This document shows positions 49,977 through 63,165 of a stretch of 64,000 nt of DNA, one piece after another. Source of the DNA: Archilochus colubris. Lineage: Eukaryota; Chordata; Aves; Apodiformes; Trochilidae. Positions within the stretch are counted from its first letter, which is position 1. The number at the start of each line of letters is the position of its first letter. The DNA lies in NCBI GenBank assembly GCA_023079485.1, contig CM041083.1, positions 151,360,552 through 151,424,551 on the forward strand, read 5' to 3'. The notes below the pieces were generated by a model. The model worked only from the letters and a program-made list of their open reading frames with translations. It did not search any database and had not been told where the DNA came from. A program made the position numbers and the translations under genes.

Positions 49977-52904
49977 TATTTGTCTTGAGCAGTTTTGAAA
50001 TGTGTTCATTTAAACATTGAGGACACTAAAGAATCTCCATTCTGGAAATTTCAAAGGACATATGTTTGTTAGGAATTAAAGAAACTATCATTTTTATTAC
50101 TGAAAATCAAGAGCAAAACCTGGAATAGTTCAGATTATTTGTAACCAAATTTACTTCCACACTGTTCTTCCCTGACTATGTTTTTAAAGGTAACACATTA
50201 ATCACATTTCACAAAAAAACAGGCATTTAAAACTGCCTTGAGACAGACTGAGAATAATTTTTGACATTTAAATATGTGCTTACCCTTTTGTTTGATAACA
50301 TTTACAATAACCTTCTTTTTTTTTCCTCAGGTTTTGTACCTAGACTCACATAAAAGCCAATGCATTTGTTAATTATGATTTTTTATGGGTGTTTGTTAAT
50401 TATCTTCAAAATAAATTAGTAAACAAACTGCATGTCTGCAATATAGACACTTGCAAATAAGAACAGGAGCCATGAGAGAACTGTCTATGTGACTATCAAA
50501 AGCATTCCTCTTTCAGTTTCAGAGCTGATTCGGATGTCTGTGTTAGGCTAAAACCTATTCAATGGTCGGAAGTGCTTGTAAGAGAGATGAATTAGTCTTT
50601 TGTCCTGAATTTTCTGAAATGAAGTGAATGAGGATTCAGCAGTCATGGGTGTTAAGTCTCAGACAGCAGCTACAATGCTCGAGTTTCAAGTTCAGGAGTT
50701 GACTGCTGTTCACTTGTCAAATAACTTTGTGCAGATCTTTAATTCTTTGTATGCTTCTTCCATGAATGAATTAAACTGCCTTGCAGTTCTCTGCCTGGCA
50801 GATTGTTTGGCTATAAGGTTCTGGTTGTTTGTTGTATTAAATACCGATGCTAGACTTTGCACTGATGAAACAACAGTAAGACAAACTAAAACAAAATTAA
50901 AACAAACCTACTTTGGATTTATTAAAAAAAATTATTTTGCCATGAAAAATATAGCTGGCTGGTTACCAGTCATTATTTTATTTTGACTGACAAAATCTCA
51001 AATCCTTCAGCACAAAGTAATCTGCTGGATAGATAGTGCAACAAGTGGAGGTTCACTTTAGTTATTTATTTAGCAAGTGTCCATATACATGATGTCAAAT
51101 TGTCATTAATGGGCACTTAGTTTCCTTCCAGTTCACTTTTAGATCAAGTCCAACCTGGACACTCAGTTGCATCAACAGCTTTTTTTTTCTGGAGATGTTA
51201 TTTATTTCAAAACAACTAATGATGAAACATCTGAACTGATGGCAGTCTTTCTCACTATGTTGCTTCAGTAACAGTTACAGAAAACTGATCACAGAATAAA
51301 TGCTTGTTACTAATAGCATTTAAATACTGGGAAAACGCATCTTTGATTTCTGTTGTGTGTAAGATATTCTCAAGACAGGTTCAGCTTTGTTTAGGAAAGC
51401 AAATGGCTAACTTGAATGAGATTAAACAGAATCCCAGAAAGTCATACCACAGGGTAAAAATGCTGCTAGATTTCTCTCTAGATACATAAAACTGAAGTAT
51501 GCATCTGTCATGGTCTGCATTTTTCTCATTAGCACTTGGCTTGACAAAACTAAGATTTTAAGTGTTGCCATACATCCTGTTTTCCTCAATCCTCCATTAC
51601 AAGCTTTGAAAATTCTGAGTACTGTCACTCTTTATGTTTGTTTCTCAAATCCTTCCATCAACATGCCAGAAACTGCAGAAACTAATACCCTGGTTTTATA
51701 TTACTCTCAGTTGACTCATTCATCATGAAGATGTTGCAGATTGGTTGGGACATTAGAGAGGAGTCACTGAAAAAGAATAGAGGTAGATACTTTTTGCTTT
51801 GGGATTTTGCAGTTTATTTTTTGTTTTACTGGGGAGAAATGATTGTTTTAATCCCATGTATGTGATGTTTATCAATTTAAATTAAAAATTTTGACCCTGG
51901 ATGTAGTATAGCTAATCCTTTTTGTAATTCTGCCTTCCTCTCTTAAATTTCAACAAGACATTCTTATTTATTGGCTTGATCACTATTTGAGAATATGGTA
52001 TTCTATGACTTAATAGCAGTTTACTACTTCAAGACTTAATAAATCAGAATTATTTTTTCATATGGTTATTTATAGGTGTGTTAGTATTAAAATTGTGGTG
52101 GAGTTACTACAAATAATTTTATACCAAAAACTGTGCAGCATTAATATTTTTTTCCATGTAAAACAGCATGTCAGTTTTTTGTTTTTACAATAGGTAGTGT
52201 ACCACAAGAGCTAAAATCTGTGGATTTGACTTCTTCTTGACTGTATAGTCTTCTAAATTCTCTCCCAATCCTAGTTTATTTTTATTATTAATTTTTGAAT
52301 TTGTTACATTCCAACAAAAATTGACTGCTGGTTTGAAAGTGAGATGATGTTAAGAAATGAACGGAAAGTGTTTTATAAGGTTAGTTAGAGTCACCAAATG
52401 TATTGATGGGTAGGTATTCCAGGAAGCACAATATTCATCTGAGTGAACAAATACAACCCTTTTAAAGGTTAAACTAGTTTATATTTGAACTAGGAACGGG
52501 CAGTCACATAAGGGACTCAGAGAAACAGGTAATATGATCAAGCTGAGCACAAGGAAAATTATATTTACCAGAGCATTTTGAATGGATATATTTGGCTGAT
52601 ATTGCAGTTTTCAAGGCAAAATGTTGATTAATCAAAGTGAAAGACAAAAATAATGAAATCAAGTTGTTTACTCTTTTCTTCTGTGAGTGGATAGGTAATT
52701 CTGAAATCAGAGCCCTCAGCAACAAAGGATACAAAAATAATTTCCAAGAGTGTCTTTTGACATGCCTTCTTAGAAGAGATAATAAACAGATAATCAAAGT
52801 ATAATTGTTATAAATCTTATCTACTTCTGAATTAATAAACATTACAAAGTCTGATTTTAGACTCACACCTCCCAAGGTTCACTCATAAAATCTTAATTTC
52901 AAGT
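49977..52904. other. Intergenic DNA, nothing recognised
   Basis: AT-rich spacer between two CR1 copies. A 120-codon open frame (plus strand, 50624-50986) shows no recognisable domain and is not supported as a gene. Confidence 0.5.
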
Positions 52905-53415
52905 TGCTGAGTCCAATTGTAGAGCTCCCAACACAAGAAGAATACAGACATGCTGAAGCAAGTCCAAAGGAGGGCCAAGAAAATGGTCAGAGGACTGGAA
53001 CACCTCTACTATGAAAGCAGGTTGAGAGAGTTGGGGTTGTTCAGCCTGGAGAGAAAAGCCTCTGGGGAGACCTTATAGCAACCTTCCAGTACCTGAAGGG
53101 TGCCTACAAGAAAGCTGGGGAGAGACCTTTTATAAAGGCATGTAGTGGTAGGGCAAGGGATAATGGCCTTAAGCTGTAAGAGGGCAGGTTTAGGGTAGAC
53201 ATTAGGAAGAAATCCTTCACTCTGAGAGTGGTGAGACACTTGGAGAGGTTGCCCAGGGAAGTCATGGATGCCCCATCCCTGAAAGTGTTCAAGGCTGGGC
53301 TGGATGGGGCTTGTAGTAAACTGATCAGGGAGGTGTCTGTGCCCATGGCAGGAGTGTTAGAACTGGATGATCTTTTAAGATATATTCCAATCCATACCAT
53401 TCTATGATTCTATGA
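52905..53415 (+). mobile_element. CR1 LINE 3' fragment
   Basis: Plus-strand CR1 3' end. Recognisable blocks: ACATGCTGAAGCAAGTCCAA, TTGGGGTTGTTCAGCCTGGA, GGGTAGACATTAGGAAGAAA and the 3' terminal CCATTCTATGATTCTATGA. The last block and the CCCATGGCAGGAGTGTT segment resemble the copy at 49108, so these two are probably related subfamilies. Stop codons and indels interrupt every frame. Confidence 0.92.
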
Positions 53416-54761
53416 AAGAATTTAACCCAGAAACGTTGTACATAAGAAGTCCATAAGTCATAAAAGCAGTCATATACTTATCAACTATTGTATCCACTTG
53501 CAGAAATTGTGTCAGTTATTTCCAGTACTACAATTATATTCCTTTCTTTCCTTGTCTTTTTGTACATTTAGACTTGGAATTTTTTACCTGTCTTAAAATA
53601 TTCACTTTTGGTCATTTTGTTGGCCAGGTGACCCTCAAGGCTCACGAAAGCACTAGATGCAGTAGGGCTGAGGTGTGATCGGAAGGTAAAATGCTGAGAG
53701 GGTTCAGAGCTCGGATGCAGAACTGCAGCAGGTGGCAGGATGCAGGACGCTGGCTGCATGACAATTGCCTGGAAATCCCACAGAATTCATATTCTCAAAT
53801 TTTTCCTCGAGGTTGACCAGGGAAGTAATTTAAAAGCAACCTGGGAAGAGACATGGCTTAGACTAGAAATGAAGCCTAAATCTGGTGCAGGGTCTGGATT
53901 AATGTGAGGTGGAATTCATTGCTTCAAGGCTACCTGGACTGTCCCAGGGATGAAACGCCAGTCAGGGCTGTACTTAAGCTGCTGAAGTTACATCTGCAAT
54001 GCTCAAGAGAGAGATTAAAGATAAGTAAAGTCTGATTTATGGTTTTAGTTAGGGACATGGCTATTTATAATACGACATTCTTGTTTGATGTCCCTGTCTA
54101 CATTTAATTTTATTTCTGATAGTGATATCTCTTGTTGCTGTTATTCTTCCAAGCCCTGCTCATTTTTCCTATCCTAGTCATATGTAATATATTTTTGTGA
54201 GGTCCTGTTTACACATAAATATTTTTATTTGGTCACTGTCCATTTTACTTAAAGGAATACACACAGAAATGTTCTACAGAGGTGAGATTAAAGCATTATT
54301 ATCTTTGAAATACAGTATTGAGTTACTGATATTATAAGAGGAACTAGTCTTAAAAATAAAAGTTTGAAATATTGGTAGCAATGCTAATTGAAATCTTGTA
54401 AGAGTTTGTTATGATGGGAAAGTTCTAAACTTGTTTGGGTGGTTGATAGATGACAGTTTAAGAATATTGCAGCGGGAATGTCCTTTTCAGAGGATATGAA
54501 GACAGATTGTATTTTAATTGAGGGATGCTAAGAGGAGGGTGCTATATATTGAAAACTATTTCAGATGTTATAGTCTGATAGAAAAAAACGGACTGTATTT
54601 ATGGGACAAAAAAAACAAGCTATAGAAATCAGCCTAGAAGGTAGGTGGGTGACTTGTCTAAATAAATTATGAAAACAATGGGCTAGGTAAAGTACTGGGA
54701 GCATCTACATAAAAGAATTATTATGAAGGGGAGTTGTTCTTACTTGGTCACGTATTACACG
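53416..54761. other. Intergenic DNA, nothing recognised
   Basis: No gene or repeat recognised. Confidence 0.5.
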
Positions 54762-54796
54762 CAGCCTTACTGAAATAAGTAATTTCAGTAAGGCTG
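54762..54796. repeat. Perfect 15-bp inverted repeat with 5-base loop
   Basis: The left arm CAGCCTTACTGAAAT (54762-54776) and right arm ATTTCAGTAAGGCTG (54782-54796) are exact reverse complements around AAGTA. The pairing does not extend outward, and no U run follows, so it is not a standard microRNA precursor or terminator. Confidence 0.9.
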
Positions 54797-57629
54797 AATA
54801 ATTTCTTCAACATTTGACTCTTCTGCACTTTAAATGTCTGAAAGTTAAGTGTCTAAGATGAAGCAGTCATCCTAAATTCTTTTTGGTGATGATGGAAAAC
54901 CCCAGGCACCTTCAGATTATTCTGGCCTGTGTTGGGTATCTATGTTTGGGTGACCTAAATTGTTCTTTTGAGTTCTCTTTTTCTCTGCCATCAATACAAA
55001 ATAATGATGACAGACTCAGAGTAATGAGAATAATACCCTTCCCTCCACATCTCCTACCTATATTCATAAAATAAAGACCTGTAAATAAAGATGCACACCT
55101 ATCTCATTCTCTCTATCCCATTCTCTTGGGATATTTTCCCTTACCAAGAATTTTTCTGTTTTCAGCCCTTCCACATCTGGTTGTACCACTAACCACAGAG
55201 GAATAGAGCTTTGCATAAAGAGCTTTAATCAGAATTGGAAGAGACAGTTTTTAATTTTTCCATGAACGAGGTAAAAGGAGTAGAACTTGAAAAAATAGAT
55301 GTCATCTGTGAAAATAGGATAAAACCAGAAATATTTATAAAATACTTAATACAAATAAAGCTAGAATTATTGGGTTCATTAGGACAAAAGTTGGATTTTT
55401 TTTTCCTCTCTCCTACTGTTAAGAATATTTTTAATGTAGTTATTTTGTTTAACTTTTTATGATTGTTGGTGTGTTCAGTAATTTTTGACAAAGTGCTCTG
55501 GAAGGATCAGAAGAAAAGGGTTCTCAATAGATCAGTCAGACAGGCAATGATTAAAAGATGATATGACCTTGAAGAAAACTACATAAGATAAAGGAATTTT
55601 AATGGCATTCAAGAAGACTGGTTTTACTAAGCTACCCCTTGGTGTGGTAAAATACCTGAAATGTATGAATCTGGATTTTTTTTCCACTTTCTTTTGGATG
55701 TTTCACTTTGTCATAAGGCTCAATTATGTTTTTCAGACACAAAGAAAATTGTTTGATCCCATGAAGTCTCCTTTCTACCAGTGTAGGTTAAAATGAGTGT
55801 TACAATCCGAGCTGTTATTTTGTATTTTGATTATGTGGAAGATTCGAGAGACATATATTGTATTTTCAAAGTGTTTACATCAATGAGGTACACAATTTAA
55901 ATCCAGATAGGTTTTTGTATCAGTCTGGATGTGATAGTTCAGTGTTGTGTGTTAGTCTGAATGTTGGGTGTCAACTGGGAAGTTTGAACACATCAAAAAG
56001 TTCCCACAGGAAGTTAATGAAAAAAGGCTAAGCCTTTGTAGGGTAAAACAAGCCAAGAACCTGTATACAGCCAACTTTCACAAAGTAGCTGAGGTGCATG
56101 AAACTGTTGAACCACAATGCCTGGTTAATTTGGACTTGTTAAGCCCTTGACTGTGCTTTGAAATATACTATGTTTTGATATAATAAGCATCACAGGCTGT
56201 AAATGCATAGTTAATAGACTATTTCTCTGCTTGATTTTTACTGTTCAATTTCCTCTGGCTGAACTGCCATAAAATACTGCATTTAAAAAAAATGCAGTCG
56301 TAAGTTCTGTTGATTTCACTTGAAGCTTTTTAATGGATTTATATTACTAATTTTGTTTAGCATTAGATTACTGATTTGTAGGTAGCATGATACATAGTGG
56401 TGATATAACATTAATTATTAATATTAAGTCAGGTTAGAAGTTAATTTAATACTCTTTAGATTGTACTTAACCCACATTTTCAATTCATACTTTCTTTAGC
56501 ACACAGCCTGGGAATGTTCCATCTACAAGCTGTACTTAGCAAGTTACTAGCGTTAGAGTGAATTATTCCTCAATTCTAAGCTTGCTGCCTGAACAAATTT
56601 TAGATCTTTAGGATGTACCTTCCTCTCATTGCTCTGACCTTGCTTGTTCAGTGTCTGGGAGAGTCACTTGTGCCTTTTGTCCCACCTGGCTCTGCTAGAC
56701 TTCTCCTGAACTTGTTTTATGCCTGCCAGTTTTACCCTGCAAGGCACTAATGAGCAGTTTAGGCTCCCCACTTCCACCACTGATTTCCAACATAGCTCAA
56801 GCGAGTCCATTTACCTAAAGTGCAACAAGATGGCATGTTTTGTTGTTTAATGTACTCCGGACATCGGTAGTATTATGAAAGGGAGGACTGAAGTGTCCTA
56901 TAAGATATGGGCTCGTAGTCTACACATACAATCCTTACTGCCCCCCCATTCTGTTTCCATTAGAGGTGTCTGAAATAATGTAGTGTTGCAGCTCACCAGA
57001 GTGTTGTTTCAGTGTGAAAATGAGGGTATAAGTTGCATGCCTTGGGGAAAGGGTGATGTCTTCAGGTATGTTTGGGACTGCAAGATATCTTCGGATTGTG
57101 TTGGAGGATGTGGAGAGACAAGGAATCAATCCTGATATAGTCTTGTCCATATGCTTTTGGGAATTGACTATAACCTATACCCACCTCAAGTTTGGAATAA
57201 ACAAGCTGGTAGAGTTGAATAGTCATTTAGTGGGGGAGTTACTGTTATGTGCTGTGATGATCAGGAGCCAGTGCTTTAATTTCCTCTCCAGCCTCCTTTG
57301 CTTTGCAATGTTGATAATATACAGTTCTTTACGACTCTGAGTCTACAAGACATTTTTAGGCCAACAGAGTGATTACTTGATAGCTTTAACATACAATTTC
57401 ACACTACCACAGGGATTATTATCATTCATCCCTCTAAGGGTGTGTGCATGCTGCACAGGGAGCACTCAATAGATTCAGTGCAGCAAACTGCTACTGTCTT
57501 GAACAAAAAAAATAACCTATCCCAAGCAACAGCTGCCACACTTTTACTGCCATTTGGAAAAACTCTCCAGTGTTAAGGTAAATATTCTTCAGGGAGCTCA
57601 GCATCCTACTCTCCTGCCAGAGTTGGTCA
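54797..57629. other. Intergenic DNA, nothing recognised
   Basis: AT-rich; no gene or transposon recognised. Confidence 0.5.
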
Positions 57630-57765
57630 CCCTCTTCCTCCTCCTGCTCATCATCCTCCTCCTCCCCCTTCTCCTTCTTCTCCTCCTTCTCCTCCTCTTC
57701 CTCTTAATCCTTCTCCTCTTCCTTCTTCTTATTTTCCTCCTTCATTTCTCACTCTTTCTCATTGT
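57630..57765. repeat. Polypyrimidine (CTC/CTT)n tract
   Basis: About 135 bases in which the plus strand is nearly all C and T, with CCT and CTT triplets dominating and few purine interruptions. It gives a meaningless poly-leucine open frame. Polypurine/polypyrimidine tracts of this length can adopt triplex structures. Confidence 0.9.
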
Positions 57766-60700
57766 CTCCATGAGGCTTTTGGAGGACATTAACAACACAG
57801 TTACGTTGTCACACTGAGATATTTTTCCAATGTTCCAAACCTGCATAAAAGCTGGAGGAGGCTGTTCTGCCTAGATTCAACCAGAATGGGTGATCATTAA
57901 GATTTGACTGGTATTGTCCTTGTCTAGTAAATACATTATTGACAGCCTATGGTGTAACACTGTGTGCTCCCTTCCTCCTCTGTAAAAGAGGTGGTATTTA
58001 AACATCAAAAGAACCCACAGCTTTTCAAAGGCAGATTACCTTCAAAAGACAGTGTATGTGTCCCTCATTACTGATCTCTCATTACCGCTATCACTGATAT
58101 GGCTGATGTCACTGTTACTTATCACTGAGTTAGATACATATAAAATACTTAAATTGCAGTAAAAAAATATTTCAAAATTTTAGTTATGAGCTAGAGGTTA
58201 CATCAATAAATTCAGCAGACTCCGGGAACTCTCAGGAGAGACTGAGGTCAGCTGTAGTGCACAGCATTAGGAAGGATGAATCACTTCCATCCTCCCATTT
58301 ATCAAGGCTGATATCCATGACAGGCTGAAGGAGAATGAACAGTCATAGAAGAATACTTAGCCCCTGAATTAAAAGATCATTTTGAATGTTTGCTATCAAT
58401 GCCTAAATGTGCCCAAAACTGCTGTTTCCCTGCTCTGTCTTTTGTCAAATACTGGTGAAGCACCAGGTCTGTAGCACCAGGCCAGGTTTGTTTTCATGTA
58501 ATATCAGCATTACAAACATGTTTTCTGTTTAGACATCTGAGATTTATTCAGTTAATCTCTGAATTACATGCCTGAATTATGTCTGTAAATCCTAGCCTTC
58601 ATAAGTGATGAAGACTGGAGTTTAAATACAGTAATGAAAGAAATTTTGCTTAGCCTTATCCAGTGCAAACAGACAAAGTGGTCAGATGCTCAAATGTAGT
58701 TACACTTGATCTTTACACAAGATAGGATTATAGATACTGCTGCTCACTGAATGTAGCCTGAAATCTCAGTAAGCATTCAACTGCTAGACAAGGTAATACC
58801 TTGTACCACTAAAACTGTGGAGTCACGCAAGGTATGGACTTAAAAATAATCCAGAGCAGCAAAATATATTTCAGATTTGAATTGCTAAACTGTGTTGAAA
58901 GACAAGCAGCGCTGAATATTGGAGAACTGCAGGTGCATAAGGCAACAGATAAATCAGTGACATACTCTTTTTGCTTCAGTTTCTCCAATGCAGATTAGGG
59001 GAAGTATATTCTGGGGAAACAGGTCAAGTGTTGTCAGATGAAAAAAATACTGTAGGCAAACATGTCATTATTATTGTGTTACCAGTCACACAGTAACCCT
59101 CCTTCAAAGGAGAATACAAGAAAACACTGCAGTGTTCATTTACAACATCTTTTAACAGTCTTGTCTGATAAATGTCATTTTGATTTGGCCCTGCTTTGTT
59201 TTGAGATACTTCTTTGCAGTTTAATTTTATTAACGTACCAAGTTAGAGGGTGATGTTCTGGATCCATATAGTGAATTATTCATTACATTTCAAATATTAA
59301 GTTGCCATCAAATGCTTTCTGATATGCATTATATAAAGTCATGCTGAATCTCTAATGTCTGGACTGCCTGTATAATGAAGAACCTCTCAGACAGTGCTCA
59401 ATCAAAATACACTTGAGAGAAAGTAGGCACAGTATTTTGATAAACATCATGGGTACCCCATGGTTTTGTTTTGTTTGTTTTTCTGTTTCCTAAGCAGGAA
59501 TAATCCTTAGTGATCACCACATCTCTCTTCCTTAGAAGTGCCTGCTCAAGCACAAAAGTTTTGATTTTGAAGTATTTTTAAGTACATAATTCAGCGAGTT
59601 TCTAGGGCTGCTGTCACTTGTAAAGCTGTTAAAATACTGTCCTACAGATCTCTAATTTCTGACACAAAGACCATACTCTTGCTAATCTATGTAAGAAATT
59701 TGATGCTGTGTTCAAAACCATAACCATCTATGTAACATGGTCGTAGCATGCAGTCAGAAAGAGGCACTCTCTTCCACTTCTTATGTTCTCTTAGAAAACA
59801 AAAATAGAAAATCCCAGAACTCATATGAGTAAAAGCATGACTTTTAAAAAGCACAAAATAAGCAGAGATAACTAAGAAAGTGAAGTAAAATGCTTCAGAA
59901 GTCAGTCAGAATTAGGGAATGTTTGTTATGAGTTAACTGATTCTTTTTTTCTTGATTTTTTTAGCACACATGCTATTTAAAAAAAAAATTAATATGTATA
60001 TATATGTATATAGATATTTACGGTCTGAATGACCTGATTTTTGTTTAGTTTTTCAGTCTCATGAGCACAAATAGTGGAAGAAAAAAAAAAAATCTAAATC
60101 ATTCAGGTGATATCTGATATTTTTTTGTTTTGCTTCTTTGTTCTTGGAGCTCCGTGAGAGGAATGGCATTCAGAAGTAAGGCTGTGCTTTAGGCTGTGCT
60201 TTTAGATGTTTCCATGGCCAATTTTATATTCTTAAGCATTCAGAAACAAGACCGTCATCGGAACACTGTAATTCAGTCTGTTTTAATCGCTTTTCAGCTG
60301 TGATTCAGCGTTAAGTCACTAGGTGGCATGTGGCAATGATGGAGAAGGAAGTTAATGTTGGGAAGCTCTGGTGAGCGCAGCTGGTGCTGGGTGCCTTGGA
60401 ATAAACATGTTAGAGTTAATGTATTGCCATCTGCCTCTATTTTATTCACTTGTTGGACACCAGACCACAGTTGTCTATTGCTCAACATGGTTTTACTCAT
60501 AAATGGTACTAAAATGTGTTCAAATATTTCCTTTTGGTAACTTTATGAAAAATCATTCTGTCTGCCTTTCATAGAAATTGAGCCATTTCTGCCTCTCCCA
60601 TCCACTGTCTACTTAAAGCAGACACAGTCTGTTTCTTGGTAACAGCATAACTAAAGTATACGGAAATGAAGGGATAAACTAGGCAGGCAGAGGAGGAGGA

Positions 60701-61424
60701 GAAAGAGATGCCACTATTCCAGTGCATGTATGACAACTTTATTCTGTGACTCTGGTATGAGTCAAAAAGATGCTACTGTTCCAGACATTAAACTTGCAAA
60801 AGAGAAGTTTCTGTCCAAGCTGCACATGAGAGGGAGAGGAAATGGGTTCACCAGTTAACAGCTCTGTATCATGGAAATCTGCATGAAGTTGGTAGTTCTG
60901 CAGGTTGAAGAACAGGTAAGATAATAAAGAAATAAAGAAGAAATAAATTATAGCAGATAATTACAAACAAACTTTTCTCTTCCACATCTCAGTCTTTAAA
61001 AATTTCTGTCCCTAGGTTAGATTGGTAGGATAAGATTGATCTAGGATAAGATTGATTATACAGAGCTCTGAGACAAAAAGGTGGCTTTTTTGTGACTGCT
61101 GTAATTCATTTAAAAGTGTCAGAAGCTGTTGGCAGATGCCAAAATACGTGAGGAAGTTGTGGAATAAAAATTTTGGTCATGCACGCTATTCGTCACCTTT
61201 AGAAAAAACATTTTTTTTCCAAAATTTTATGCTATATTGGTTTTCAGGTAATCTATGGCAGTCATTTTTTCAATATTTTTGGCATCCTGCCCTGTAAGCT
61301 GTGTTTCCTTCTCCTGCTGCTCCTGAATGCTGTCTCTCTGTAAAGGTTTACAGTCATGAGAATCTCTGATGATGTCTTGGTAGAGCTACTTCTCCTTATT
61401 TTAAATTCTTCATTTGTTGCTAAA
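57766..61424. other. Intergenic DNA, nothing recognised
   Basis: No gene recognised. A short TATATG-like run lies at 59993-60013 and an A11 run near 60080. Confidence 0.5.
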
Positions 61425-61506
61425 TTTTATTTTATTTTATTTTATTTTATTTTATTTTATTTTATTTTATTTTATTTTATTTTATTTTATTTTTTTATTT
61501 TATTTT
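61425..61506. repeat. (TTTTA)n pentanucleotide array
   Basis: About 13 perfect TTTTA units followed by a slightly degenerate end. It accounts for the Phe/Ile/Leu/Tyr-rich open frames over this interval. Confidence 0.95.
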
Positions 61507-62592
61507 CAGCATTTGCTACAAAGTTACAAGGTCTTAAGGTACACAGGAAATGAGAATTTGGAGAAATTAAATTTGGCAGTACTGAACTCAGAGTAATGAT
61601 GAATTCCAAAAGCACAAGCAGAGAAAGCAACTGCAGTAGATAAACATAATGCTTTGTCTCATGCAAAATGCCAAAACAATGACAAAAGACTAATCCTCTT
61701 TCTGGCCTTTAGAAAATCTGAGCTTCTGTGGAACAATAGAAAAATCATGTACCCTCAGGCAGCACTGGGAGGCCTCGGCACCGGTATGATCCATTTCATG
61801 TTTCTGCACTATGTGTCAGAAATTCTTCTACTGACATGAAACTAAAATGCACACATTCTGACTTTAGTACACACAAGGGAAAGGAGCATCTGGAGATTGA
61901 GGTGCATCTAAGTGCTTTGAACATGCTGCAAGAGAGGCCACAAGTTTGTTTTCATCAAAAGACATTCTTAGTAAGAGTTAAATCACTAAGGTAGGTGCAC
62001 TCCAGCAGCATAGACATAAGCAGAACACATGGGGAGTACTGCATTTTTTCATTTTCATGCACTTTCACACTCAATTCTATGTAAAAATATCATTGTTAAT
62101 CCAGAAAAGCCCATCTTTCTCCTACAATTCTCACTGGTATGGGTCCATCCAGGAGCTATCCAGTAAGCCGATCTGTCTTTCTGTTCTGGCTTTCTTTCTG
62201 CTGGCAAATGCAGATATACCATTTTGGTGCCTTAGAAAAGCTGTCTTTGAAGAATTATTAACTTTTCAGGGCTCCTTTTCCCTCCAGGATACCCTACAAA
62301 TGCTACTACTGCCTACCAGTTAATTAAACATGACAACCAGGTCACCTAAAGTCCAGTTTTTTAGTTGACTATTTGGTTTCCTTACTAATCCCTGCATCTT
62401 CATTTCTTCCATTTCATGGAAATCACAGCCAAGGCTTCCAGTGGCCTTGGCCAGAAAATTCTTCCTCTTGTGAGACACAAAGACTGTGATGGAGTCACTT
62501 TTCCTGCTGGTTCAAGAAAATGTGATCTCTATCACCACCCTTTCTTCTTTATTTGCTTAGACTATGAGATGCCCACCCCAGTGATTTGTCTT
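61507..62592. other. Intergenic DNA, nothing recognised
   Basis: Sequence between the pentanucleotide array and the LTR. No gene was identified. Confidence 0.5.
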
Positions 62593-63165
62593 TGCGGTGG
62601 ATTAAGCTTGGTTGGCTTCCAGGAGTCACTCTATCAATGATCCTCCTCAGTGGGACACAAGGAGATAAGACGATTTAAAAATCATGGGTGAATAAAAAGA
62701 TAGTTTAATAAAGAAAAGCAAAAGCTGCAAAGCAGATCAAAGAAAGGAAAAAGTTTCATTCTCTACCTCCTGAAAGTAACCAATGTCCAGGCACTTTATG
62801 CAGTATCTCAGTATGTGAATTGGTTGCTCTAGAAGACAAACACCTTAATAACAAATGTCTTGCTCCCTCCCCTGCCTTCTGCCCCATTTTCCTCTTGTCT
62901 GTTAATGTTGAACATGACATCATATGGTATGACATATCTCTTTAGTCAGTTTGGGTGAAATTCTTCCCGCCCAGCCTCTTGCCTACCCCAAGCCTACCAG
63001 TGTTTGGGATGAAGCTGTTGTAGAACTCGGTGTTGTGTGAGCACTGTTCATCAGTAGCCAGATTATTACTGTGAAATCCACACTGTTCTAGCTACAAGTA
63101 AAAAGCATAGCACTATGAGGGCTACTATTAAGAAAGTTAAATGATTCCCAGCTAGACCCAATACA
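62593..63165 (-). mobile_element. LTR of an ERVL-like avian endogenous retrovirus
   Basis: Read on the minus strand it starts TGTATTGGGTCTAGCTGGGA, a diverged form of the same LTR start seen at 7150. The same ordered blocks follow. They are a TAGTGCTATGCTTTTTA-like segment, ACCCAAACTGACTAAAGAGA, a CATACCATATGATGTCATG block (plus-strand 62914-62932), and a TTTATTAAACTATCTTTTTA segment near the polyadenylation region. The 3' end reads CTTAATCCACCGCA. A length of about 573 bp fits one complete LTR. It has lost the TATATAA expected in the family: the corresponding position near 62910 reads ACATTAACAG. Confidence 0.75.

Noticed and set aside
50624..50986. 120-codon plus-strand open frame between two CR1 copies
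   Set aside because: No recognised domain, no splice or promoter context, and typical chance length for 64 kb read in six frames.
57554..57817. 87-codon frame with a long leucine run
   Set aside because: Translation of the polypyrimidine tract, not a membrane protein.
61356..61596. Phe/Tyr/Ile/Leu-rich open frames resembling a membrane segment
   Set aside because: Produced by the (TTTTA)n array; two overlapping frames show the same artefact.
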